5,761 nt of DNA from Candidatus Proteinoplasmatales archaeon SG8-5 (GTDB lineage Archaea > Thermoplasmatota > Thermoplasmata > SG8-5): the NCBI GenBank assembly GCA_001595885.1, contig LSSH01000047.1, forward strand, positions 1-5,761. Direction: 5' to 3'. This document shows, in pieces, positions 1 to 4,973 of this stretch. The translations under genes were made by a program, and so were the position numbers. The notes under the pieces were generated by a model that worked only from the letters and a program-made list of their open reading frames with translations, made no database searches and had not been told where the DNA came from. Within the stretch, counting starts at the first letter, position 1. Every line of letters starts with the position of its first letter.

Positions 1-1327
1 CCACGGTCGGGCAGGCACCGCTGGTGCCTCCGAAATCGTTGTAATAATCACCGCCCACGTAACCGCCCGGTTCTTCATCGCATGTATATATCCAGTCGAA
101 CGTGGCGCACAGGTCTGGCTTCACCCGACCGTCGGCCGCGGGTCCCCTGCAAGGGGTTGAAAACATGCCATGATCCTCCCAGGCATCATCGCTCATGTCA
201 GCCGTGTTCTGGTGGAATATCGCGCCGACGCTTATGGCGTTCTTGGATATTGATTCCCTGCTCATCAAACCCTTTGCCGTCCCCTGGTTGCTGTTGCCGC
301 ATGCCCAATGGTTAAGCACCCGCTGGTAATCATAGGCGGCCTGGTCTATCTCCTCCGACATCGAATCATATGTGCCGTCCATCGAGCCGCCGGAATACCA
401 TGAGTTGGTCTGCATGATACCCGGTATCGGGGACATGCCTCCGCCGTCGAACGGCCCCCCGTTCGCGATGTGTTCTATCGAAATATAGTTACCGTTCATC
501 CAGTCCTGAAAAACGCCTGTCCCGCCAGGGCAGATGCCCTCGGCATTGATGTCCCCGGTCCCGTCGCCGAACACAATGCCCGATGTGCATGTACCGTGGT
601 CGTTCGATGAGGGACTGAAGTCCGCAAACAGGATGTTGGTCAGGTCGTCATGACCGTTTGGAGCGCCAACAATGACATCCGCATCGCAACCGTTGTCCTG
701 TACGCCGGCGAATATCCCGGTGCCGTCGAAACCTGCCAGCTGCGGTGTGTTGAATCCGAGGTGCGTATTCGTTGAAATGAAGTTCATCAACGGCACAGGT
801 TCGAACTCCTGCTGCATCCACCTGACCTCTTTCACCAGTGAAACCACGGGAAGCAGGTTCGCATCGGTCTTGCACCTCAGGAACTTGAAGCCGCTGTCCC
901 TGACCATGAACACGTCCAGGCCGTACCCGCGGAGCCTCTCCGCCACGGCATCGGCGTCCGCGTCCTTGTGCAGTACAACTCTCAGGCCGATCTCGCCCGA
1001 GACGCCCATCAGCCCGTCCTCGTACTTGTCGGTAGGCTCGTATCTCTCGACGCCTGCTACCTTCGGCAGTGCCAGGACCTCGTCCTTCTCGTTAACGCTC
1101 ATCTTCACCAGGTACCTGTTCGTGTTGTAATACTGATGGGGCACTGCCCCCGTCGATATCAAATCGTCAAGTATCTGCTCGTTAGGTAATTCTGTGAATT
1201 GCACGAAATAATAATCCCTTTCGGCAGACCCCCCGGTACCGGAAATCGAGAACGGCACGACCATACTGAAAGCTAAGAAAACTGTCAAAAACAAGCCCAC
1301 AATTTGCCTATAATCTCTAATGACCAT
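1..1327 (-). CDS. Secreted KP-43-like subtilase (S8 serine protease), 3' end beyond window
   Basis: The reading frame is open from an ATG at 1327 to the left edge (442 codons, no stop), so the C-terminus is missing. Residues 9-28 form a hydrophobic signal peptide after a charged start. Residues about 37-100 and 112-178 look like two related alpha/beta propeptide modules. The catalytic domain begins near 190. Asp211 lies in QDNGCD, His244 in NDHGTC, the oxyanion Asn345 in ACGNSN and Ser436 in GGTSGACP, so the active site is complete. TNSW (307-310), the KNAISVGA stretch (363-370) and DGRVKPD (399-405) resemble the KP-43 group. It probably degrades proteins outside the cell. GAGGG at 1334-1338 lies six bases before the ATG and supports this start. 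Odd points are Asn in place of the usual Thr/Ser in the Asp motif, Gly in place of Met after the catalytic Ser, and eight cysteines in the visible catalytic domain. The family call is firm; substrate and C-terminal domains are unknown. Confidence 0.93.
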   Translation of the reverse strand, partial: MVIRDYRQIVGLFLTVFLAFSMVVPFSISGTGGSAERDYYFVQFTELPNEQILDDLISTGAVPHQYYNTNRYLVKMSVNEKDEVLALPKVAGVERYEPTDKYEDGLMGVSGEIGLRVVLHKDADADAVAERLRGYGLDVFMVRDSGFKFLRCKTDANLLPVVSLVKEVRWMQQEFEPVPLMNFISTNTHLGFNTPQLAGFDGTGIFAGVQDNGCDADVIVGAPNGHDDLTNILFADFSPSSNDHGTCTSGIVFGDGTGDINAEGICPGGTGVFQDWMNGNYISIEHIANGGPFDGGGMSPIPGIMQTNSWYSGGSMDGTYDSMSEEIDQAAYDYQRVLNHWACGNSNQGTAKGLMSRESISKNAISVGAIFHQNTADMSDDAWEDHGMFSTPCRGPAADGRVKPDLCATFDWIYTCDEEPGGYVGGDYYNDFGGTSGACPTV

Positions 1328-1365
1328 CCTAATCCCTCTTTGGATATGGTAATGTAATAAGATAC

Positions 1366-1377
1366 TTAATAAATTTA
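1366..1377 (-). promoter_or_regulatory. Probable TATA element of the subtilase gene
   Basis: Read on the minus strand this is TAAATTTATTAA, centred about 45 bases before the ATG at 1327. A start site about 25 bases downstream would give a leader of roughly 20 bases containing the GAGGG ribosome-binding sequence at 1334-1338. No clear BRE is visible and other AT-rich matches lie nearby, so the exact element is uncertain. Confidence 0.4.
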
Positions 1378-1452
1378 TGTCTAATCATAAAACTGTATTA
1401 ACTACAAAAATTTGGGATAAACCTAATAAACCACCCCTGGCTAACAACATTC

Positions 1453-1522
1453 AGGCACGGACGATACTCGATCTCCTATAATGAACAGCTCCTCCGAAGC
1501 TATGCTTTATTTACCCGTGCCT
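1453..1522. repeat. 8-base inverted repeat enclosing a small hairpin
   Basis: AGGCACGG at 1453-1460 is exactly complementary to CCGTGCCT at 1515-1522, with 54 bases between. Read on the minus strand, the interior contains a second small stem, AGCTTC paired with GGAGCT around a GGA loop (about 1486-1500, one G-U pair). It lies 7 bases past the stop of the reductase gene, so it would be in that gene's 3' untranslated region. It could be a 3' end structure or chance. It is not a tRNA: there is no T-arm and no D-arm. Confidence 0.35.
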
Positions 1523-1528
1523 CCCTCT

Positions 1529-2017
1529 TCATTTTGACTTGGCTTCAATAATCTTGTCGCAATGCTCCTTGACCAGGGGTGCGATCAACTCGGCCAGGGC
1601 CTCGACCATCTGCTCGTCAAAGGGTGAGAAGGCGGAGGGTGTGTTGCTGTCTATGTCTATCTCGGCGATTGGGTCGCCGTCGTGCCAGATGGGCACGACG
1701 AGTTCCGAGCGGGTTGACGTGCTGCAGGCGATGAAGCGGTCGTCAGCTCTGACGTCCGGAAGATTGATGGTCCTGCGCTCCGTCACCGCGGCCCCGCAGA
1801 TGCCCTTGTTCAACGGTATGACCTCGTGGGGCGTGGGCGGCCCCCTGAACGGGCCCAGCCTGAGCTCGTCAGTGCAAAGCAGGTATATGCCCACCCAGTC
1901 GAATCGTTCGTTGCTGCTGAAAAGGTGGTCGACCACGGCCTTCATGGGGTCGATGGAGCCCAATATCTTGGTCCTCAGCTCGTCTGTCATCTCGAATATC
2001 TCTTCACCGAATTTCAT
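1529..2017 (-). CDS. msrC: Free methionine-(R)-sulfoxide reductase, type II, GAF fold
   Basis: The 162-residue protein is a single GAF domain of the fRMsr family, which reduces free L-methionine-(R)-sulfoxide in the cytoplasm, with thioredoxin as the usual electron source. Diagnostic stretches are FDWVGIYLL (39-47), LGPFRG (54-59), GICGAAV (72-78), FIACST (95-100), RSELVVP (103-109) and EIDIDS (119-124). Cys98 corresponds to the catalytic Cys118 of the E. coli enzyme and Cys74 to Cys94; the 24-residue spacing is kept. The place of E. coli Cys84 is taken by a His-Glu stretch (PHEVIP), so this is the two-cysteine form described from Thermoplasma acidophilum. Glu105, Asp121 and Asp123 match the ligand-binding acidic residues. 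GGTGGG at 2021-2026 supports the ATG at 2017. It appears to be a one-gene transcript with its own TATA box; the next gene downstream has separate signals. Activity is inferred from family. Confidence 0.88.
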   Translation of the reverse strand: MKFGEEIFEMTDELRTKILGSIDPMKAVVDHLFSSNERFDWVGIYLLCTDELRLGPFRGPPTPHEVIPLNKGICGAAVTERRTINLPDVRADDRFIACSTSTRSELVVPIWHDGDPIAEIDIDSNTPSAFSPFDEQMVEALAELIAPLVKEHCDKIIEAKSK

Positions 2018-2049
2018 GTTCCCACCATCGTGCCAATATCGATAGGGAG

Positions 2050-2057
2050 TTTAAACA
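2050..2057 (-). promoter_or_regulatory. TATA box of the methionine sulfoxide reductase gene
   Basis: GTTTAAAC, an exact palindrome, is centred about 36 bases before the ATG at 2017. A start about 25 bases downstream would leave a leader of about 10 bases, just enough to hold GGTGGG (2021-2026). Confidence 0.5.
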
Positions 2058-2069
2058 ATTAACTGTCCG

Positions 2070-2120
2070 CGGGCTTTTTGGTGAATGTCCAGTCGGCGAG
2101 GGTCGTTACTACAAAGCCCG
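2070..2120 (+). repeat. Long imperfect hairpin between two divergent promoters
   Basis: CGGGCTTT (2070-2077) pairs exactly with AAAGCCCG (2113-2120). After one mismatch, TGGTGA (2079-2084) pairs with TTACTA (2106-2111), using two G-U pairs. The result is 14 pairs over 15 positions with a 21-base loop. The G-U pairs work only in plus-strand RNA. The element sits between the minus-strand TATA at 2050-2057 and the plus-strand TATA at 2133-2140. It may be a regulatory DNA site or a remnant of a transcribed RNA; no known RNA family is recognised. Confidence 0.5.
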
Positions 2121-2132
2121 TCAGTGCCAACA

Positions 2133-2140
2133 CTTTTATA
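2133..2140 (+). promoter_or_regulatory. TATA box for leaderless transcript of the 78-residue protein
   Basis: CTTTTATA lies with its centre about 29 bases before the ATG at 2166. The expected start site at about 2162-2166 coincides with the start codon, so the mRNA would be leaderless or nearly so. This agrees with the lack of a ribosome-binding sequence before the ATG. Confidence 0.6.
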
Positions 2141-2165
2141 CAACCCCTTGCTAATTGACATCGAG

Positions 2166-2402
2166 ATGGAAACCCGAGAGAAGGAAGTTTGGACCGTGCT
2201 CGGTCGTAAGAAGATCCTGCTGGTGGACGAGGAGAACCAGGTCGTCAGGGAGATAAAGGACCTCGGCCCGTTGACCGAGATAGAGATGAAGTACGTGAAC
2301 TCCAACTGCGGCATGTCGTTCGAGGACTGGCTAGAAAAGGTAAGCGAAGAGGAAGAGGAGTCCGGGGAATGCGACTCCCCGGAAAATGTACAAGCTGAAT
2401 AG
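2166..2402 (+). CDS. Conserved-looking acidic small protein, function unknown
   Basis: The protein has 78 residues and no signal peptide or membrane segment. The N-terminal half looks like a small beta-rich fold (WTVLGRKKILLVDEENQVV, residues 9-27), followed by a helix-like stretch around EIEMKYV and the FEDWLEKV segment (54-61), then a Glu/Asp-rich tail from about 62. The frame extends upstream to 2085, but the TATA box at 2133-2140 places the transcript start at about 2162-2166, so ATG 2166 is the likely start of a leaderless mRNA. The upstream residues would also lie across the hairpin at 2070-2120. Codon use (GAG, GAC, AAG, CTG, GTC) resembles the neighbours, which supports real coding. 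I do not recognise the family. It is divergent from the reductase gene and convergent with the 65-residue gene. Confidence 0.72.
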   Translation: METREKEVWTVLGRKKILLVDEENQVVREIKDLGPLTEIEMKYVNSNCGMSFEDWLEKVSEEEEESGECDSPENVQAE

Positions 2403-2431
2403 ACTTCGTTTTGAAATAATAATGTGAGGTC

Positions 2432-2548
2432 ATGATAACGTTAGGTCGAGAGGACAACCAAGCCGAGCAGACCTCCGTCTCAGACATCAAATATGGCCAT
2501 GAGGTCATCATGGCCGAGGGAAAATCAACAACCGTTATTTCTTCTTGA
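2432..2548 (+). CDS. Possible 38-residue ORF, unverified
   Basis: An ATG at 2432 opens 38 codons ending with TGA at 2546-2548, overlapping by 14 bases the end of the convergent 65-residue gene. Its codons are mostly G/C-ending (GAG, GAC, GCC, ACC, GTC, ATC), as in the real genes around it. The product would start MITLGRED and include a DIKYGHEVIM stretch (19-28). GAGGT at 2426-2430 is nearly touching the ATG, too close for a usual ribosome-binding site, and no good TATA box is seen at the right distance. It might be read together with the gene ending at 2402. It may also be noncoding; a relic of a longer gene is another option. Confidence 0.25.
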   Translation: MITLGREDNQAEQTSVSDIKYGHEVIMAEGKSTTVISS

Positions 2549-2732
2549 GCCACTTCTTGGGCGCTCTCATCATCAATCCGCCCTTCACCTGTATCGGGCA
2601 CCAGTGCGACTCGAACATCGGGTCGTCCTCCTCCAGGACCACGGCCTCTCTGCCCGTCCAGTTGCTGAACTCGCCATCCAGGCTTACCGGCGGATAAAGC
2701 ACCACCGTGTCACCTACTTTGATTTCCGTCAT
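2535..2732 (-). CDS. Small SH3-like/KOW-like protein, function unknown
   Basis: The protein has 65 residues and no membrane segment. It opens MTEIKVGDTVVLYPP, a pattern common at the first strand of SH3-like barrels. It continues with WTGREAVVLEEDD (25-37), a CPIQVKGG segment (45-52) and a basic end, RAPKKWLKKK (56-65). The alternating hydrophobic strands and the VGD turn suggest a compact beta barrel that could bind nucleic acid or a protein partner; this is inference. The gene has a strong promoter (2767-2779), and the expected leader is about 12 bases, with only weak ribosome-binding potential (GGGATG). It lies downstream of the FKBP gene on the same strand but 82 bases away with its own promoter, so it is probably transcribed separately. 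I do not recognise a named family. Confidence 0.78.
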   Translation of the reverse strand: MTEIKVGDTVVLYPPVSLDGEFSNWTGREAVVLEEDDPMFESHWCPIQVKGGLMMRAPKKWLKKK

Positions 2733-2766
2733 GAGTACATCCCGTTCCTAAATATAATAATCAGAA

Positions 2767-2779
2767 TATAAAAGTTTCG
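2767..2779 (-). promoter_or_regulatory. BRE plus TATA promoter of the 65-residue protein gene
   Basis: On the minus strand CGAAA (2775-2779) is followed directly by CTTTTATA (2767-2774), a textbook archaeal BRE/TATA pair. The TATA centre is about 38 bases before the ATG at 2732, predicting a leader of about 12 bases. This is the closest match to consensus in the window and suggests strong expression. Confidence 0.75.
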
Positions 2780-2814
2780 ATTATAATAATGCGTTGTCGG
2801 ACGGCAATCGGCGC

Positions 2815-3732
2815 TTACTGTCCGTCGACCTGCTCGTGTTCATCAGCATCAGTAACGTCGTCGATTTCAACCGGATCCTCATCGGATTGGGCGGTATCCC
2901 CTGAAGGCGCTGGATCCTCCTCGGGTTCGGGAGTTTCCTCAGCGACCGGTTCCTCAGGTTCTGCGGACTCATCTGCAGCATCCGGTGTCTCTTCTTCCTT
3001 CTTTACGTACTCCTCCACGAACCGCACCGTCCTGTATCCGAGCACTTCCCTGAGGTCGCTGACCAGCTTGTACTTCAGCGTGAACCACGCCTGGTCATAC
3101 TTGCAGATGTCGGGCAGGTATATCTCCAGGACATGGCCGTCGATGTGCACCTCGAAATCCTCTGACTTGCCGTAGTCGGCGTCGATGAGGCCCTTGACCT
3201 TCTCCTCTGGCGTCTCGGCCTTCCTGACCACCTTGTACTCGTACCTGATGGTCTTGCCTGCCAGCGGGTCGTTGAAGTCTATCCTGACGCGGCCGGACGT
3301 GACCGCGATGATCGTGCCCATCTTGTCCTTGATCTGCACCCTCATTCCGACCTCGGGGTCGATCTTCTGCTTTTGAAGCTCGCGTATGGAATGTATCTCT
3401 ATCATGTTGGGTTTCCTCTCGCCCGCGCCTTCCTCGGGCGGGATCTCCACCGTGGATTTCTCCCCGACCTTGGCCTTCATGAAGGACTCGTCCAGACCGG
3501 CAAGCACCCGGCCCTCTCCGACAACTGTGGTCAGCGGCGCGTACTTGACCTTCTCGTCATAGATCTCGCCGGCCTTGGCGTGCTCCTCGTTCGTGGTGTC
3601 GAACAGCTCGTCCGAGCCGTCCGGGCTCAGTATCCAGGCGTCGAACTCAAGCTGGATGATGTCGCCCTTTACGACCGGTCCGCCCTTTGGGGCTTCTGCC
3701 TTTTCCTCTGCAGGAGTCTCCTCCGAAGTCAT
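2815..3732 (-). CDS. FKBP-type peptidyl-prolyl isomerase, long archaeal SlyD-like form with acidic tail
   Basis: The 305-residue protein is a cytoplasmic prolyl isomerase and probable chaperone. Residues 1-20 are an acidic leader. The FKBP core runs from GDIIQLEF (23-30) through LFDTT (43-47), GEGRVLAGL (72-80), VGEKSTVEIPPEE (89-101) and a closing strand near 158-169 (LAGKTIRYEYKV). The insert at about 122-157, with VGMRVQIKD and a GRVRIDFNDP turn, is the flap (IF) domain that gives SlyD-like proteins their chaperone role. Residues 176-245 match the extra C-terminal domain of long archaeal FKBPs. Residues 246-305 are a disordered-looking tail with 27 Asp/Glu and no Lys/Arg. The usual Tyr of the AYG loop is replaced (EEGAGE, 100-105), so isomerase activity may be altered. 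GAGGG (3738-3742) five bases before the ATG supports the start. The gene is divergent from the GTPase gene. Confidence 0.9.
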   Translation of the reverse strand: MTSEETPAEEKAEAPKGGPVVKGDIIQLEFDAWILSPDGSDELFDTTNEEHAKAGEIYDEKVKYAPLTTVVGEGRVLAGLDESFMKAKVGEKSTVEIPPEEGAGERKPNMIEIHSIRELQKQKIDPEVGMRVQIKDKMGTIIAVTSGRVRIDFNDPLAGKTIRYEYKVVRKAETPEEKVKGLIDADYGKSEDFEVHIDGHVLEIYLPDICKYDQAWFTLKYKLVSDLREVLGYRTVRFVEEYVKKEEETPDAADESAEPEEPVAEETPEPEEDPAPSGDTAQSDEDPVEIDDVTDADEHEQVDGQ

Positions 3733-3737
3733 GGTTT

Positions 3738-3778
3738 CCCTCTGGCTGAAAAACGTGCATTGAGTCCCTTATCTTAAA
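3738..3778 (-). promoter_or_regulatory. Promoter and ribosome-binding site of the FKBP gene
   Basis: On the minus strand TTTAAG (3773-3778) is a plausible TATA core, and GAGGG (3738-3742) is a good ribosome-binding sequence five bases before the ATG at 3732. The expected start near 3750 gives a leader of about 17 bases. The TATA match is modest. Confidence 0.45.
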
Positions 3779-3797
3779 CATTGTGGTAGTAAACAGT

Positions 3798-3812
3798 TTG
3801 AAATATCTAATA
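3798..3812 (+). promoter_or_regulatory. Probable promoter of the NOG1-like GTPase gene
   Basis: TTTGAAATATCTAATA surrounds an AT-rich core (AAATATCTA, 3801-3809) centred about 25 bases before the ATG at 3829. That spacing predicts a leaderless mRNA, in line with the weak ribosome-binding potential before this ATG. It lies about 25 bases from the FKBP TATA core, so the two divergent promoters are nearly back to back. Confidence 0.42.
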
Positions 3813-3828
3813 TCCGATAGGCTCACGG

Positions 3829-4770
3829 ATGAAGAAGATTCCCACCATACTCGGCAGCGACGAGATGCTGGACAAGGCATTCAGGCGCGTCAAGAAGGTC
3901 AGGGTGACCGACCAGAGGGGACTGAAGAGGAGCAAGGCCGAGGCCGTCGGCAAGGTCAACTCGCTGGTGAACACCCTCGCCGCGCAGCTGAACAAGTATG
4001 TGAAGGCGTTCCCGTCCATCGACAGGCTCCACCCCTTCGAGCGGGAGCTCATCGACGTCGTGGTCGGCGTGGACAGGCTCAAGCACTCCCTAGGGGCCCT
4101 CGATTGGGCCAGGAAGACCATGGAGGGCATCAAACGGGAAGAGAGGGACGCCATCAAGAAGGCGGGCGGGGCAGATGAGGTGGGCAAGCGCCAGAATGCT
4201 GTCTTCGGCCGGGTATCATCGGTAATGGACAAGGTCGCCGGGGATCTGGAGTTCCTGAAGGGGGCCAGGCACAAGCTGAAATCGATACCCGATATCAGAC
4301 CGGACGAGCCGATCGTCGTCATCGCCGGCGCTCCCAACGTGGGCAAGTCCCTCATCGTCAGGCAGATATCATCCGGCAAGCCGGAGATCGCATCATACCC
4401 GTTCACCACGAAGAACGTCTCCCTGGGGCATATGATGGTCAAGAGAAGGCGGGTCCAGGTGATGGACACGCCAGGCCTTCTGGACAGGCCCCTGGAGGAA
4501 AGGAACCCGATAGAGCTGCAGGCCGTCGCGGCGCTGCAGCATCTCGAAGGCGTCTTCGTTTTCGTGTTCGATCCTTCCGAGACGTGCGGTTACAGCCTGG
4601 ATTCACAACGCAACCTGTTGAAGGAACTGAAGATGTCATTTCCGGAAACGGAGTTCATCATCGTTTCGAACAAATCAGACCTGCAAGCTTCGGCGGAGGG
4701 CATCGGCGTTTCCGCGAAGACCGGAGCGGGTATCGGGCACCTGCTTTCTGCGATTGAAGGTTTAATATAA
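3829..4770 (+). CDS. nog1: NOG1-like GTPase, large ribosomal subunit assembly
   Basis: The 313-residue protein belongs to the NOG1 branch of the OBG/TRAFAC GTPases, which act in assembly of the large ribosomal subunit. The N-terminus (KKIPTILGSDEMLDKAFRR, 2-20) and the helical region to about 155 match the NOG1 N-terminal bundle that binds rRNA. The G domain follows: G1 GAPNVGKS (167-174), G2 YPFTT (190-194), G3 DTPG (213-216), G4 NKSD (281-284) and G5 SAK (295-297), all intact. The chain ends right after the G domain, as is normal for archaeal forms; the long C-terminal part of eukaryotic NOG1 is absent. An in-frame stop at 3808 leaves ATG 3829 as the first possible start, and it matches the family start. 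It stands alone, divergent from the FKBP gene and followed by a hairpin and T-rich tract. Confidence 0.94.
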   Translation: MKKIPTILGSDEMLDKAFRRVKKVRVTDQRGLKRSKAEAVGKVNSLVNTLAAQLNKYVKAFPSIDRLHPFERELIDVVVGVDRLKHSLGALDWARKTMEGIKREERDAIKKAGGADEVGKRQNAVFGRVSSVMDKVAGDLEFLKGARHKLKSIPDIRPDEPIVVIAGAPNVGKSLIVRQISSGKPEIASYPFTTKNVSLGHMMVKRRRVQVMDTPGLLDRPLEERNPIELQAVAALQHLEGVFVFVFDPSETCGYSLDSQRNLLKELKMSFPETEFIIVSNKSDLQASAEGIGVSAKTGAGIGHLLSAIEGLI

Positions 4771-4816
4771 AAATCGCCTGCGCTTCCCGATTTCTAAATC
4801 CCTTAATTTTTATTTA
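4771..4816 (+). terminator. Probable terminator of the GTPase gene
   Basis: Directly after the TAA, AAATCG (4771-4776) can pair with CGATTT (4788-4793) around an 11-base loop. This is followed by a T-rich stretch, including TTTTTATTT near 4807-4815. A T-rich tract is the main signal for archaeal termination. The hairpin is short and may be incidental. Confidence 0.5.
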
Positions 4817-4833
4817 AAATTTGTTTGCACCGA

Positions 4834-4850
4834 AAGTGTGACATTCACTT
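4834..4850. repeat. Short dyad AAGTG-N7-CACTT
   Basis: AAGTG (4834-4838) and CACTT (4846-4850) form a 5-base dyad around seven bases, followed by six A residues. It lies upstream of the regulator's duplicated promoter elements and could be a protein-binding site. The arms are short, so chance is a real alternative. Confidence 0.25.
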
Positions 4851-4871
4851 AAAAAAGAAATACTGACTGGT

Positions 4872-4881
4872 ATGAATTCAT
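4872..4881. repeat. Perfect 10-base palindrome upstream of the regulator
   Basis: ATGAATTCAT is self-complementary and stands at the head of the block of repeated ATAGAAA motifs. TATGAAT recurs at 4946-4952 in the second promoter-like unit. Its position fits an operator half, but AT-rich sequence makes such palindromes likely by chance. Confidence 0.3.
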
Positions 4882-4903
4882 GTATAGAAATACAATCATA
4901 GAA

Positions 4904-4950
4904 ATAGAAAAGAATATATATGAGATAAGGATAGAAACCATTATATATGA
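4904..4950 (+). promoter_or_regulatory. Duplicated BRE/TATA-like promoter unit, 27-base period
   Basis: A 20-base unit occurs at 4904-4923 and again at 4931-4950, with 17 of 20 bases identical. Each copy begins ATAGAAA, which can act as a BRE, and ends TATATATGA, which can act as a TATA box. The downstream copy would start transcription near 4971, just before the GGTGA at 4971-4975; the upstream copy would start near 4945. Two further ATAGAAA motifs occur at 4884-4890 and 4898-4904. This looks like tandem promoters or a repeated operator overlapping promoters. Confidence 0.6.
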
Positions 4951-4963
4951 ATCAATAAATATA

Positions 4964-4973
4964 ACCGGCCGGT
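4964..4973. promoter_or_regulatory. GC palindrome ACCGGCCGGT over the ribosome-binding site
   Basis: This 10-base perfect palindrome is the only GC-rich patch in the AT-rich intergenic region. It overlaps GGTGA (4971-4975), the likely ribosome-binding sequence, which ends seven bases before the GTG start. Its place at the expected transcript start suits an operator, possibly for the encoded regulator itself. Confidence 0.45.

Noticed and set aside
672..1130. 152-codon plus-strand frame
   Set aside because: It is antisense to the subtilase gene, is Ser/Thr-rich low-complexity sequence, and has no family resemblance; the minus-strand frame has an intact catalytic triad.
1453..1522. Possible tRNA: 7-8 pair outer stem, 70 bases, and on the plus strand a 7-base loop CCTCCGA on an AGCT stem that resembles a glycine anticodon arm
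   Set aside because: There is no T-arm (no GTTC-type loop), no D-arm with GG, and position 33 of the loop is C, not T.
1539..2045. 168-codon plus-strand frame
   Set aside because: It is the antisense shadow of the fRMsr gene, which has clear family motifs on the minus strand.
2085..2165. Upstream extension of the 78-residue protein to an ATG at 2085
   Set aside because: It would lie upstream of the TATA box at 2133-2140 and across the hairpin; the TATA spacing fits the ATG at 2166.
2245..2601. 118-codon minus-strand frame between the small genes
   Set aside because: It overlaps two better supported genes, has atypical composition and lacks promoter and ribosome-binding signals.
3783..4178. 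131-codon plus-strand frame overlapping the GTPase start
   Set aside because: It is an out-of-frame, Arg/Gly/Gln-rich shadow with no recognisable domain.
3807..4469. 220-codon minus-strand frame
   Set aside because: It is antisense to the GTPase gene, whose G1-G5 motifs are intact on the plus strand, and its composition is that of a mirror frame.
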